Assembly: GCA_963204845.1 (NCBI GenBank)
Contig: CAUJIL010000094.1
Location: forward strand, 1-24,744
Source of the DNA: Pseudomonadota bacterium
Lineage (GTDB): Bacteria; Pseudomonadota; Gammaproteobacteria; Pseudomonadales; UBA5518
Reading direction: 5' to 3'
Length of the DNA stretch: 24,744 bases
Both the position numbers and the translations under genes were made by a program. Within the stretch, counting starts at the first letter, position 1, and each line of letters starts with the position of its first letter. The notes beneath the pieces were generated by a model. That model had not been told where the DNA came from. It saw only the letters and a list, made by a program, of their open reading frames with translations, and did not search any database. Shown here piece by piece: positions 1 through 8,089 of this stretch.

Positions 1-1
1 C

Positions 2-526
2 GTGGTGATCGCCACCGCGGAGCACTGGGACCGGCTGTGCACGGTGCCCGGACTCGAATCGCTGGCGTTCGATCCGCGGTTCGCCGATGCAGCCGGTCGG
101 GTGCGGCACGACGCGGCGCTCGCCGCGCGCCTCGAGGCCGCGTTGCGCCGGCATCCGGCGAGCGCGTGGTTCGCCCGGCTCGACGGGGCCGGCGTCCCAT
201 GCGAGATCTGCGATCCCGACTTCGCACTCGGACTTCACGACGATCCCGAACTGCGCGAGCGCGGCTGGGTGTGCTCCCACGAGCATCCGGTCGTCGGCCG
301 GTTCGACCAGATCGGGTTGGCGTTCGATTTCTCCGCGACGCCGGCGCGGGTGCAGGGGCCACCGCTGGTGGTCGGCCAGCACAGCCGCGAGATCCTGGCC
401 GAACTCGGTTACCCGCCCGAGGAGATCGAGGCGCTGTGCGAGGACTGCGTGCTCGCCTGGAGTCCCGGCGAAGCCCCTCGCAGCGTGCGCAGCCCCTGGC
501 AGCCGGAGGCGGCGGCGGCGGAGTGA
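2..526 (+). CDS. Family III (CaiB/BaiF) CoA-transferase, C-terminal part, 5' end outside window
   Basis: The frame is open from the first bases of the window to TGA 524-526, giving 174 residues. The sequence matches the C-terminal third of family III CoA-transferases: a helical stretch around 'DPRFADAAGRVRHDAAL', then 'WFARLDGAGVPCEI' (the usual segment where a subunit end wraps round its partner), then 'GQHSREILAELGY', the family's typical closing motif. These enzymes move CoA between carboxylic acids through an aspartyl anhydride. The catalytic Asp lies upstream and is not visible. The last 25 residues or so are low-complexity and probably disordered. The GTG at base 2 is only a valine codon; the real start lies outside. 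The next gene is a crotonase 118 bases downstream, so this is probably part of a CoA-ester catabolic locus extending left. Confidence 0.85.
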   Translation: MVIATAEHWDRLCTVPGLESLAFDPRFADAAGRVRHDAALAARLEAALRRHPASAWFARLDGAGVPCEICDPDFALGLHDDPELRERGWVCSHEHPVVGRFDQIGLAFDFSATPARVQGPPLVVGQHSREILAELGYPPEEIEALCEDCVLAWSPGEAPRSVRSPWQPEAAAAE

Positions 527-644
527 AGGGCGCCATGTGCGCGATCGTGCCGCTCGTGTGAACAAGCAGCCGATGCGTCTTCCGACCGACCGCTGCGGTC
601 TGCAATACTGCCCTGGCGCAATCGAACACCTGCAGGAGCCCCCG

Positions 645-1454
645 ATGTCCGAACCCGTCTTGCTGGTCCACAAGGATGGACCTGTCGCCACCGTGACCCT
701 CAACCGGCCCGACGCGATGAACGCTTTTTCCGCGGAGCTGCGCCTCGCCCTGGGCAAGGCGTTCCGCGAGCTGAAGGCCGATCCCGGAATCCTGGTCGCG
801 ATCGTCACCGGAGCCGGCCGCGCGTTTTGCGCCGGCATGGACCTCAAGGAGCTGAGCAGCGGCGGCACCGACGCGTCCGGCTTCGACCGCAGCGTGGTGG
901 GGCAGGACATGGCGGAGGCCATCGCGGAGTTCGAGGGGCCGGTGATCGCCGCCGTGAACGGCCACGCCGTCACCGCCGGTTTCGAGCTGGCGCTGGCCTG
1001 TGATTTCATCGTTGCCTCGACCAGCGCCAGGTTCGCCGACACCCACGCGCGCGTCGGCATCCTGCCCGGGTGGGGATTGTCGGTACGCCTGCCGCGGCTG
1101 ATCGGCATCAACCGCGCCAAGGAAATCAGCTTCACCGGCAACACCGTCACCGCCGCGCAGGCCTACGAATGGGGCCTGGTAAACCGCGTGGTTGCGCCGG
1201 AGGAACTGCTGCCCACCTGCGTGGAACTCGCTCGGCAGATGGCCAGCTGCGTGCCGCACGTGCTGAAGGGGTACAAGAAGTTGATCGACGACGGCTACGG
1301 CACCCACCTGCCCGATGCCCTGAAGGCAGAGAAGCTCGCCGGCATCGAATCGGCCAGGCAGGTCACTGCCGCCGAGATCGCCACCCGGCGGGAAGGGGTG
1401 TTCCACCGCGGCCGGGACCAGACCCGGCAAACGAACCCGGAGCAAGGACAATGA
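645..1454 (+). CDS. Enoyl-CoA hydratase/isomerase (crotonase) family protein, His in place of second catalytic Glu
   Basis: This 269-residue protein is a full-length crotonase. It has the N-terminal 'VTLNRPDAMNAFS' strand-turn, the oxyanion-hole segment 'GRAFCAGMDL' near residues 58-67, and 'TAGFELALACD' near 110-120. By alignment from memory with rat mitochondrial hydratase, Glu114 corresponds to catalytic Glu144, while the Glu164 position is His134 (in 'FADTHARVG'). Many bacterial paralogues carry a similar segment and their reactions are mostly unknown, so hydratase activity is not assured. The start is ATG 645, preceded by AGGAG at about 6 bases. The stop overlaps the next start (ATGA at 1451-1454), so translation with the SDR is probably coupled. 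The last 15 residues are polar and look like a disordered tail. The crotonase family assignment is secure; the substrate is unknown. Confidence 0.9.
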   Translation: MSEPVLLVHKDGPVATVTLNRPDAMNAFSAELRLALGKAFRELKADPGILVAIVTGAGRAFCAGMDLKELSSGGTDASGFDRSVVGQDMAEAIAEFEGPVIAAVNGHAVTAGFELALACDFIVASTSARFADTHARVGILPGWGLSVRLPRLIGINRAKEISFTGNTVTAAQAYEWGLVNRVVAPEELLPTCVELARQMASCVPHVLKGYKKLIDDGYGTHLPDALKAEKLAGIESARQVTAAEIATRREGVFHRGRDQTRQTNPEQGQ

Positions 1455-2269
1455 AGCCGCTGGCAGGCAAGTCGGTCATTCTCACCGGTGCCGGTGGCGG
1501 CATCGGCCGACCCACCGCGCTGGTGCTGGCCGCCGCGGGCGCGCGCGTGGTCGTCAGCGACATCCACGAGGACAACCTGGCGCAAACGCTGGAGCAGGTG
1601 CGCGAAGCCGGCGGCGAAGCGATCGCGATCCGCGCCGACGTCACGCGGGAAGACGACATCCGAGCGCTGGTGCAGGGCGCGGTGGACGCCTTCGGCGGCG
1701 TGGACGGGGTGGTGAACAACTGCGGCAACAGCTTCCACCGGGACCGGGACGTGTTGTCGATGGACGTCGACACCTGGGATGCGACGATGGCGCTCAACGC
1801 GCGCGCGCCGATGCTGTGCTGCAAGCACGCGATCCCGGTGATGCTCGCGCGCGGAGGTGGCGCCATCGTCAATATCTCCTCCGGCGCTGCCCTCAGCGGG
1901 CAACTGGGAATCCCGGCCTACAGCGCCGCCAAGGCGGCCGTACTCTCGCTGACGCGTTCCGTGGCGACGCTCTACGGCGCCCACGGCATCCGCTGCAACG
2001 CCATCGCCCCCGGACTGATCCTCCACGATCGCCTCGCCGAGGTGTTTCCCCCGGAGCAGGTTCGCATCGACGCCGAGAACATCCTGAGCCCGCGCGCCGG
2101 AACCCCGGAAGACATCGCGCACGCGGTGGTGTTCCTGCTCTCCGACGCCGCCGCGTTCATCAACGCGCACGTGATGCCGGTCGACGGCGGCCTGCTTGCC
2201 CACACACCGACCTACGCACAGACGCTGGCTATGGGGTCGGCCGGGCCGAACACGGTTCAGGAGCGCTGA
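1451..2269 (+). CDS. Short-chain dehydrogenase/reductase (SDR)
   Basis: This 272-residue classical SDR has the cofactor motif 'TGAGGGIG' (residues 14-21), a 'DVT' acidic motif, 'NNCG' in place of the usual NNAG, a catalytic Ser in 'NISSGAA', and the 'YSAAK' Tyr/Lys pair, followed by 'RCNAIAPG'. All catalytic residues are therefore present. An Asp in 'VVVSDIHED' after beta-2 suggests preference for NAD(H), as in many SDRs. It starts inside the preceding crotonase (ATGA overlap). That suggests a hydratase plus 3-hydroxyacyl-CoA dehydrogenase pair acting in sequence, although the substrate is inferred from context only. The C-terminus has about 25 residues after the usual 'DGG' end. Its 3' end overlaps the convergent hydrolase gene by 13 bases. 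Confidence 0.92.
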   Translation: MKPLAGKSVILTGAGGGIGRPTALVLAAAGARVVVSDIHEDNLAQTLEQVREAGGEAIAIRADVTREDDIRALVQGAVDAFGGVDGVVNNCGNSFHRDRDVLSMDVDTWDATMALNARAPMLCCKHAIPVMLARGGGAIVNISSGAALSGQLGIPAYSAAKAAVLSLTRSVATLYGAHGIRCNAIAPGLILHDRLAEVFPPEQVRIDAENILSPRAGTPEDIAHAVVFLLSDAAAFINAHVMPVDGGLLAHTPTYAQTLAMGSAGPNTVQER

Positions 2270-3114
2270 GCCGGGCCGGCTAGCCGCCCGATATGAGCCC
2301 GGAACCCCTCGACGATCTCCAGGGGATGCGATTTGGGGCTGCCGTGCGCGCCGCCCGGAACGGGTTCGACGGCCGCCTCGGGCACCTGCCGGGCGATTGC
2401 GTGCGTGACCTCGCGAAACCACGGCAGGGTCGCCGTGCCGAGCGACAGCGTCAGCGGGCAGCCGCTGCGCGCCAGAAGGTCGACGTCGACGGCCAGCCGT
2501 TGCGGATCGCGCGACTGATCGAGCCAGGTGTCGGCGTTGGCGAGCATGATCGCGCGATCGGCCGCGTCGAACAGCGCGTGCCAGCTCCCATCGCCGAACG
2601 CAACCTGCTCGATGAAGTGGACCGTACCGGCCTCGAGTTCACCGGCGTCGAGCAGCTCGGCCGCGCGCAGCAGCTGCGCCTTCGACGCGGCGAGCAGATC
2701 GGGGTGCTGCTCCGCCAGCAGCGCGAACACCGGCGGCTCGTGGAGGTACAGGCTGGCGACGAGTTCCGGATGCGAGGTCGCCAGCACGATGGCGATACAG
2801 GCACCGTAGGAGTGGCCGACCACGTGCGTCGGGCCCAGTCCGAGCGCACGGATCAACGCCGCCGCGTCGGCCACGTCGTCCAGGATCGTGCCCTGGCCGG
2901 GGACATCGCTGCTCGCGCTGTGGCCGCGGCGGTCGTACGTCACCACCCGGTGTTCGGAGCGCAGCGCGCTCGCGATCATTTCCCAGCTGCGGTGGTCGTC
3001 CCAGGAGCCGTGGATGCAGAGAACCGCGGCGCCGGCACCGGCGTCGGTGATCGCCAGTCGGACCGGGCCGGCCGAAACCCATCGGAGTGGGGCGTGTGCT
3101 GCGATGGTCGGCAT
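2257..3114 (-). CDS. Alpha/beta-fold hydrolase
   Basis: The 285-residue product has the alpha/beta-hydrolase core: 'CIHGSWDD' (oxyanion turn, residues 33-40), 'YDRRGHSAS' (60-68), the nucleophile elbow 'GHSYGA' with Ser102, and a late His in 'GGAHGSP' (His257). At the usual acid position (after 'LTLSLG', about 221-226) there is 'TATLPWF' and no clear Asp, so the acid is either elsewhere or missing. No signal peptide is seen, so it is probably cytoplasmic. ATG 3114 is chosen because similarity begins a few residues later; the frame stays open upstream across the ECH gene but codes nothing recognisable there. It is the only minus-strand gene among its neighbours and overlaps the end of the SDR. 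The substrate could be an ester, lactone or thioester. Confidence 0.88.
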   Translation of the reverse strand: MPTIAAHAPLRWVSAGPVRLAITDAGAGAAVLCIHGSWDDHRSWEMIASALRSEHRVVTYDRRGHSASSDVPGQGTILDDVADAAALIRALGLGPTHVVGHSYGACIAIVLATSHPELVASLYLHEPPVFALLAEQHPDLLAASKAQLLRAAELLDAGELEAGTVHFIEQVAFGDGSWHALFDAADRAIMLANADTWLDQSRDPQRLAVDVDLLARSGCPLTLSLGTATLPWFREVTHAIARQVPEAAVEPVPGGAHGSPKSHPLEIVEGFRAHIGRLAGPAQRS

Positions 3115-3195
3115 GGCGTGCGGCTCCGGTTGCGCTTGGTTGGCGTGCCGAGTGTGCCATGTTTCCCGATGCCCGCGGTGTGGGCCGGGGAGGGG

Positions 3196-3224
3196 TTTCA
3201 CGCGGCACCGATTCACGCTACGTT
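3196..3224 (+). promoter_or_regulatory. Possible sigma-70-type promoter upstream of the isomerase-like crotonase
   Basis: TTTCAC at 3196-3201 and TACGTT at 3219-3224 are separated by 17 bases and lie 46 bases before ATG 3271, in the 156-base gap after the divergent hydrolase. The hexamers match the consensus only moderately. The call rests on spacing and position, and weak matches like these also occur by chance. Confidence 0.3.
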
Positions 3225-3270
3225 GACGCCGGCGTGTCCCCGCACACTTCCCGACCGGAGAGACTTCCCG

Positions 3271-4020
3271 ATGAGTGATACGGTGCTGCTGCAGCGCGAC
3301 GGTGCGCTGCTGGTCCTGACCCTGAACCGCCCCGCGAAAAAGAACGCGTTCAGCAACGAGCAGTGGGTGGCCTTGCGCGAGGCGCTGCTCGAGGCGGGAG
3401 ACGACGACGGTGTGCGTGCCGTGCTGCTCACCGGCGCCGGCGGCAACTTCTCCGCTGGAGTCGACATCAACGACATGGTCACTGCCGGCGCCGATCATCC
3501 CTTCGAAAGTTGCGCGCGCGCGGTGGCTTTTTTCGAGAAAGCACTGCTCGCAGCCGCCAGCGGAGTGGCGGTCGGTGGCGGTGCGACGCTGTTGCTGCAT
3601 TGCGACGTGATCTATGTGGGTAGCAGCCTTCGCATGCGCTTTCCGTTCGTCAACCTCGGGCTGGTGCCCGAATTCGCCAGCAGCTACATGCTGCAGGCGA
3701 TCGTCGGTGCACGACGCGCGGCCGAGCTGATGTACACGGCGGAGTGGATCGATGGCGAGCGGGCGGTGGCCACCGGGATCGCCACCGCGTGCTTCGACGA
3801 CGAACGGTTGCTGGAGCGCGCGCTGGAGAAGGGTCGCGAGATTGCGCAATGGCCGCTGAATGCGCTGCGCGCGACCAAGCGCACCCTGAAGAGCCACCAG
3901 CGCGAGGGCCTGGAACGTGCGTTTCGCGTCGAGACCGAGGGCATGCTCAGGCAGGCGCGCTCGCCGGAGAACATCGAGGCGATGACGGCCTTCCTGGAGA
4001 AACGTGCGCCGAGGTGGTGA
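3271..4020 (+). CDS. Crotonase family protein, probable Delta3-Delta2-enoyl-CoA isomerase type
   Basis: This 249-residue crotonase has 'LTLNRPAKKNAFS', the oxyanion segment 'GNFSAGVDI' (58-66) and 'GVAVGGGATLLLHCD' (98-112). Both hydratase glutamates are absent: by alignment, the Glu144 position is Thr106 and the Glu164 position is Phe126. A glutamate is instead found in 'LVPEFASS' (Glu134), the place where peroxisomal/ECI2-type enoyl-CoA isomerases carry their single catalytic Glu ('PEGCSS'). The best call is therefore an enoyl-CoA isomerase that moves a 3-double bond to the 2-position during unsaturated acyl-CoA breakdown. The start is ATG 3271 with a weak GGAG-containing leader. It stands between the divergent hydrolase and the phosphotransferase-like gene, with gaps of about 130-155 bases on each side, and may be its own transcript. 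Confidence 0.88.
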   Translation: MSDTVLLQRDGALLVLTLNRPAKKNAFSNEQWVALREALLEAGDDDGVRAVLLTGAGGNFSAGVDINDMVTAGADHPFESCARAVAFFEKALLAAASGVAVGGGATLLLHCDVIYVGSSLRMRFPFVNLGLVPEFASSYMLQAIVGARRAAELMYTAEWIDGERAVATGIATACFDDERLLERALEKGREIAQWPLNALRATKRTLKSHQREGLERAFRVETEGMLRQARSPENIEAMTAFLEKRAPRW

Positions 4021-4083
4021 GCGAACGGGGGCGAGGCCTGCGCCACGTGCCCGGCGGGACTCGTGCCGACCGGCAAGGCGGCT

Positions 4084-4089
4084 TATGCT
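4084..4089 (+). promoter_or_regulatory. Possible -10 element (TATGCT) upstream of the phosphotransferase-like gene
   Basis: TATGCT sits in an otherwise very GC-rich gap 59 bases before ATG 4149. Similar hexamers lie upstream of other genes here (AATACT 604-609, CATACT 8009-8014, TACCCT 23371-23376). No convincing -35 box is visible, so this is a weak call. Confidence 0.25.
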
Positions 4090-4148
4090 GCGTGCGCGTG
4101 GCGGCGGATCGCCTGCCGCACATCCTTCGATCACCCGGGAGCGAACAC

Positions 4149-5588
4149 ATGACCGATCACGCGAGCGCGCTCGAGAATCTGGACCACGCGGCCTTCGAGG
4201 CGAAGCAGACCGCGGGCATCCGGGCATGGGTGGAGAAGCATCTCGATGGCGAAGTCGAGCAGATCGTCCGGCTCGAGCGCTGGCGGCCGCAGTGGAAGGT
4301 CAGGTACCGCAACGCGGCCGGGAGCCATGCCGTGCTCTTCCGCGGCAATCGACCGGTCGCCGGCGAGCACGACCTGCGCTTCGAGATGGAGGTCATGCAG
4401 GTGCTCGAGGCCAACGGCATCCGGGTGCCGCATGTCCACGGCTGGGTCGACTGTCCGAAGTCGTTCGTGATGGACTGGGTCGAGACGGCCGATCGCGCGC
4501 CCGGCATGGTGCATACGGCGATCGAGAATCCGGACACGCTGAGCGAGGAGCGCTGGCAGGCGTTGCTCGGTTACATGGAGCACCTGGCGCGGATCCACGC
4601 GATCCCGGTCAGCGCGTTCCGGCACATCCGCCAGCTCAGCCGGCCGCCGCAGACGGCGCGCGAGATCGCACTCCACCAGTCGGAACGCATGTACCGGATC
4701 GGCGTGAAGACGGGCAACAACGACACCGTCGTCGAGTTCCTCCAGACCTGGCTGCGACGCAACGTGCCCGAGCACCGCACCGAGGCCCGCTTCATCGCGG
4801 GTGATGCCGGCCAGTTCATGTCGGACGGCACCGAGGTGCTGGCAGTGATGGACTTCGAGATCGCCAACATCGGCGACACCCATTGGGATCTTGCGTGCTT
4901 CCGGGGCCGCCATCCGCTGGAGAACATGGGCGACATCCCGGCGCTGTACCGCCGCTACGCGGAGGCGAGCGGCACCGAGGTCGATCTGCGCGTGGTCGGC
5001 TACCACACCGTGGCCTTCCTGCAGCTGTCGGGTATCGGGGCGAAGATGTTCATGAGTCCCGAAACACGCGGAGGCAACTGGATCGAAGGCGCGCTGGAGT
5101 ACTCCAGCATCATGCGCCGCGCCTTCGAGGCGATCGCCGAACTGCAGGACATCGAGCTCGATTTCGATCTGCATCTGCCCGCACCGGTGATCCAGGACTG
5201 GGAGGACTCGGGCCTTCGCAAGCTGCTGAGCGACATCGAACGCCTGCCGACCTCCAGCGCGTTCCAGCCGTGGGAGAAGAAGCTCATGGCCGACATCCCG
5301 CGCTTCCTGCTCGGCTATGCGCGTCATCGCGACTGGTTCGAGCGCGAAGCCATCAACGAGATCAGTCAGGTCACCGGCGCTGCCCACGCCTCGCTGGCCG
5401 ACGCCGACCGGGCGCTGTTCGACGTGATCGCGCAGGACGATGCGGCCCGCGACGCGCTGATCGTGCCGATCATGCACCGGCGTCTGCTCCGCCTCGGCAT
5501 GATCCTGGCGGGCAGCGACCCGGACTTCGGCAACCCGCTCTTCCACCGGCTCGACCCGATCCTCGATCGCGCCGGATCGACGTCCTGA
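4149..5588 (+). CDS. Aminoglycoside phosphotransferase (APH)/ACAD10-11-like kinase-fold protein
   Basis: This 479-residue protein has an N-terminal APH-type kinase fold of about 300 residues: a nucleotide-loop region, the hinge 'SFVMDWVE', a catalytic loop at 215-224 and the metal-binding 'VMDFEIANIGD' (Asp235). It is followed by a helical C-terminal domain of about 170 residues. The catalytic loop is 'AGDAGQFM': the Asp is kept (Asp219), but the usual HGD His is Ala217 and the metal-binding Asn position is Met224. Similar 'GDxGQF' loops occur, as I recall, in a subgroup of bacterial phosphotransferase-family proteins found near acyl-CoA genes. APH-like domains in ACAD10/ACAD11 phosphorylate 4-hydroxyacyl-CoAs before dehydration, so a hydroxyacyl kinase role is attractive but not shown. 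Antibiotic resistance is unlikely in this context. Confidence 0.82.
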   Translation: MTDHASALENLDHAAFEAKQTAGIRAWVEKHLDGEVEQIVRLERWRPQWKVRYRNAAGSHAVLFRGNRPVAGEHDLRFEMEVMQVLEANGIRVPHVHGWVDCPKSFVMDWVETADRAPGMVHTAIENPDTLSEERWQALLGYMEHLARIHAIPVSAFRHIRQLSRPPQTAREIALHQSERMYRIGVKTGNNDTVVEFLQTWLRRNVPEHRTEARFIAGDAGQFMSDGTEVLAVMDFEIANIGDTHWDLACFRGRHPLENMGDIPALYRRYAEASGTEVDLRVVGYHTVAFLQLSGIGAKMFMSPETRGGNWIEGALEYSSIMRRAFEAIAELQDIELDFDLHLPAPVIQDWEDSGLRKLLSDIERLPTSSAFQPWEKKLMADIPRFLLGYARHRDWFEREAINEISQVTGAAHASLADADRALFDVIAQDDAARDALIVPIMHRRLLRLGMILAGSDPDFGNPLFHRLDPILDRAGSTS

Positions 5589-5639
5589 TCACGATGCGGC
5601 GAGCGGGCGGCCGCTGAGCGTTCCCGTTCCGGTTGTGCC

Positions 5640-7916
5640 TCAGCTGGCCGCCGCGGTGCCGAAGCGACGCAGGCGCAGGGCGTTGGCGAGCACGAACACG
5701 CTCGACATCGACATCGCCCCGGCGGCGAACACCGGCGACAGGAGTGCGCCGAAGGCCGGGTAGAACACGCCGGCGGCGAGCGGGATCAACGCGCTGTTGT
5801 ACGCGAAAGCCCAGAACAGGTTCTGGCGGATGTTGCGCAGCGTGGCGCGCGACAACGCGATCGCGCGTGGCACGCCCTCGAGGTCGCCCGACATCAGCAC
5901 CACGTCGGCGCTCTCGATCGCGATGTCGGTGCCGCTGCCGATCGCGATGCCCACGTCGGCCTCGGCCAACGCCGGGGCGTCGTTGATACCATCGCCGACG
6001 AAGGCGATGCGCCGGCGCGGCGCGCCCGCTGCCTGCGCCAGCTGGCGCAGCGCTGCGACCTTCCCGTCCGGCAACACCCCTGCGATCACCTCGTCGATGC
6101 CGGACTGGCGCGCGATCGCGCGTGCGGTGCCTTCGTGGTCACCGGTGATCATCGCCACCCGCAGACCCAGCCGATGCAGGGCGCGCACGGCCGCCGCGGA
6201 GGTGGGTTTCAGCGGGTCGGCCACGGCGAGGATCGCCGCCAGGCGGCCGTCGATCGCGGCGTAGAGCGGCGACTTGCCGTCGTCGGCGAGGCGCGCGGCG
6301 GTGTCGGCGAAGGCGGCGGCATCGAGTCCGAGGCGGCGCATCAGACGTTCGGCGCCGACCTCGACGCGCCGCCCGGCCACGGTTGCGCGCACGCCATGGC
6401 CGGCCTCGGCCTCGAAGCCTTCGGCGGTGGCGATCGGCACGCCGCGCTCGCGCGCCGCGGCCACGATCGCGCCGGCGATCGGGTGTTCGGAGCCGCGCTC
6501 GACCGCCGCCACGCACGCCAGCACCTCGTCGTGCGCGAAGCCCTCGGCCACCTCCAGGTCGGTGAGCCGCGGCTTGCCGACGGTGAGCGTGCCGGTCTTG
6601 TCCAAGGCGATCACGGTCGTGTCGCGCAGCAGCTGCAGGGCATCGCCGCGGCGGAACAGCACGCCGAGCTGCGCAGCGCGTCCGGTCGCGACCATGATCG
6701 AGGTCGGCGTCGCCAACCCCATCGCGCACGGGCAGGCGACGATCAGCACCGCCACCGCGTTGACCAGCGCGAAGCCGAGCGCCGGCACGCCGGCGGGCAA
6801 CGCGCCGGCACCGAACAGCAGCCAGCCGAGGAAGGTGAGCGCCGCCAGGCCCATGACCACCGGCACGAAGACCAGCGTGACCTTGTCCACCAGTGCCTGG
6901 ATCGGCAGCTTGGCCCCCTGCGCGGCCTCGACCATGCGGATGATCTGCGCCAGCACGGTGTCGGCGCCCACGCGCGTGGCGCGGAACGCGAAAGCGCCGC
7001 GGGTGTTCAGCGTGCCGCCGACCACCGTGGCGCCCGTGCCTTTCGCAACCGGCACCGGCTCGCCGGTGATCATCGACTCGTCGACGAACGAGGAGCCATC
7101 GATCACCTCGCCATCGACGGCGATCTTCTCGCCCGGGCGCACCTCGAGCACGTCGCCGACCGCGACCTCGGCGATCGGAATCTCCACCGGCTCCGTGCCG
7201 CGGCGCACGCGTGCGGTGCGCGGCTGGATGCGCAGCAGGCGGCGGATCGCGTCACCGGTGCGCCCGCGCGCGCGCGCCTCCAGCAGCCGGCCGATCAGGA
7301 TCAGCGTGACGATCACCGCCGCGGCCTCGAAATACACGTTGACCGTGCCCGCGGGCAGCAGACCCGGAGCGAACAGCGCCACCACCGAGTAGCCCCACGC
7401 GGCCGCGGTGCCCATGGCCACCAGCGCGTCCATGTCCGGCGCGCCGCGCAGCAACGCGGGCACGCCCTTGCGGAAGAAGCGCAGCCCGGGGCCGAACAGC
7501 ACCGCGCTGGCCAGCACGAACTGCAGCAGCCAGCTGCTGCGATGCCCGATCGTGCCCATGACCCAGGCGTGCATGCCTGGAATCAGGTGCGACCCCATCT
7601 CGAGCACGAACACCGGCAGGGTGAGCACGAGCGCGATCCCTACCGAGCGTCTCAGCGCGGCTTCCTCGGCCGCGACGGCCGCCGCGCGCGCACCCTCGTC
7701 GACCTCGCCCGCCGGCCGTGCGCCGTAACCGGCCTGCGTGACCGCCGCAACCAGCGCCGCGGCCGGCACACGCCCGCGGAACGCCACGTGCGCGCGACGG
7801 GTGGCCAGGTTGACGTTGGCCGTCGTCACGCCGGGCACACTGGCCAGCGCCTGCTCGACGCGACCGACGCAGCCGGCGCAGTTCATGCCCTCGATGTCGA
7901 GTTCGAGCGTGTTCAT
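5640..7916 (-). CDS. copA: Cu(I)-exporting P1B-type ATPase CopA
   Basis: This 758-residue heavy-metal ATPase pumps Cu(I) out of the cytoplasm. One N-terminal HMA domain has 'GMNCAGC' (10-16). The intramembrane metal site is 'CPC' (395-397) in TM6, with 'YN' in TM7 ('AFAYNSALIP') and 'MSMSS' in TM8, the residue set of Cu(I)-specific P1B-1 pumps. The P-domain has 'DKTGTLT' with phosphorylated Asp439, the N-domain has 'SEHPIAGA', and the hinge is 'GDGINDAPA' (641-649). The actuator 'TGEP' is also present. Eight membrane segments are expected. ATG 7916 is preceded on its strand by GGAGGTG about 7 bases away. It is monocistronic here, divergent from the AtuA gene and convergent with the phosphotransferase gene, with no cueR/csoR or copZ beside it. 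Confidence 0.97.
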   Translation of the reverse strand: MNTLELDIEGMNCAGCVGRVEQALASVPGVTTANVNLATRRAHVAFRGRVPAAALVAAVTQAGYGARPAGEVDEGARAAAVAAEEAALRRSVGIALVLTLPVFVLEMGSHLIPGMHAWVMGTIGHRSSWLLQFVLASAVLFGPGLRFFRKGVPALLRGAPDMDALVAMGTAAAWGYSVVALFAPGLLPAGTVNVYFEAAAVIVTLILIGRLLEARARGRTGDAIRRLLRIQPRTARVRRGTEPVEIPIAEVAVGDVLEVRPGEKIAVDGEVIDGSSFVDESMITGEPVPVAKGTGATVVGGTLNTRGAFAFRATRVGADTVLAQIIRMVEAAQGAKLPIQALVDKVTLVFVPVVMGLAALTFLGWLLFGAGALPAGVPALGFALVNAVAVLIVACPCAMGLATPTSIMVATGRAAQLGVLFRRGDALQLLRDTTVIALDKTGTLTVGKPRLTDLEVAEGFAHDEVLACVAAVERGSEHPIAGAIVAAARERGVPIATAEGFEAEAGHGVRATVAGRRVEVGAERLMRRLGLDAAAFADTAARLADDGKSPLYAAIDGRLAAILAVADPLKPTSAAAVRALHRLGLRVAMITGDHEGTARAIARQSGIDEVIAGVLPDGKVAALRQLAQAAGAPRRRIAFVGDGINDAPALAEADVGIAIGSGTDIAIESADVVLMSGDLEGVPRAIALSRATLRNIRQNLFWAFAYNSALIPLAAGVFYPAFGALLSPVFAAGAMSMSSVFVLANALRLRRFGTAAAS

Positions 7917-7953
7917 CGCGCAGCACCTCCGGCATCGATTACGGCGGTTGCGG

Positions 7954-7959
7954 ATTATC
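7954..7959 (-). promoter_or_regulatory. Possible -10 element (GATAAT on minus strand) for copA
   Basis: The minus strand reads GATAAT at 7959-7954, 37 bases before the copA ATG, within a short AT-richer patch. No good -35 box lies 17-20 bases upstream, and I see no clear CueR-type dyad. Weak MerR-regulated promoters often lack a normal -35, but that alone does not make this one. Confidence 0.3.
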
Positions 7960-8089
7960 GCGCATGGCGCTGCCGACGGCGCGGGTCCGGCGCGGCGGGG
8001 ACCACACCCATACTGAGCGAATGGTAATTCTTCGCCCGGTCGATTCGCGCGATGATGCGGCCAGCCACTGGCTGCACGGGACCGGATCG

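Noticed and set aside
3115..4227. N-terminal extension of the hydrolase frame upstream of ATG 3114
   Set aside because: The extension runs antisense through the isomerase-like crotonase and does not resemble any hydrolase; ATG 3114 gives a normal length.
5589..5639. GCGGCCGC-containing palindrome as a terminator between the phosphotransferase and copA genes
   Set aside because: Only about 5 bp can pair around the palindrome and there is no T-tract; it is ordinary for this base composition.
6135..8027. A 630-codon plus-strand open frame opposite copA
   Set aside because: It is the shadow of copA, whose catalytic motifs are all intact; the translation is Arg/His/Gln-rich without domains.
7917..8089. 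CueR-type operator or riboswitch between copA and AtuA
   Set aside because: I looked for a dyad with a 19-20 base spacer and for a structured leader and found none convincing; only the weak -10-like hexamers are reported.
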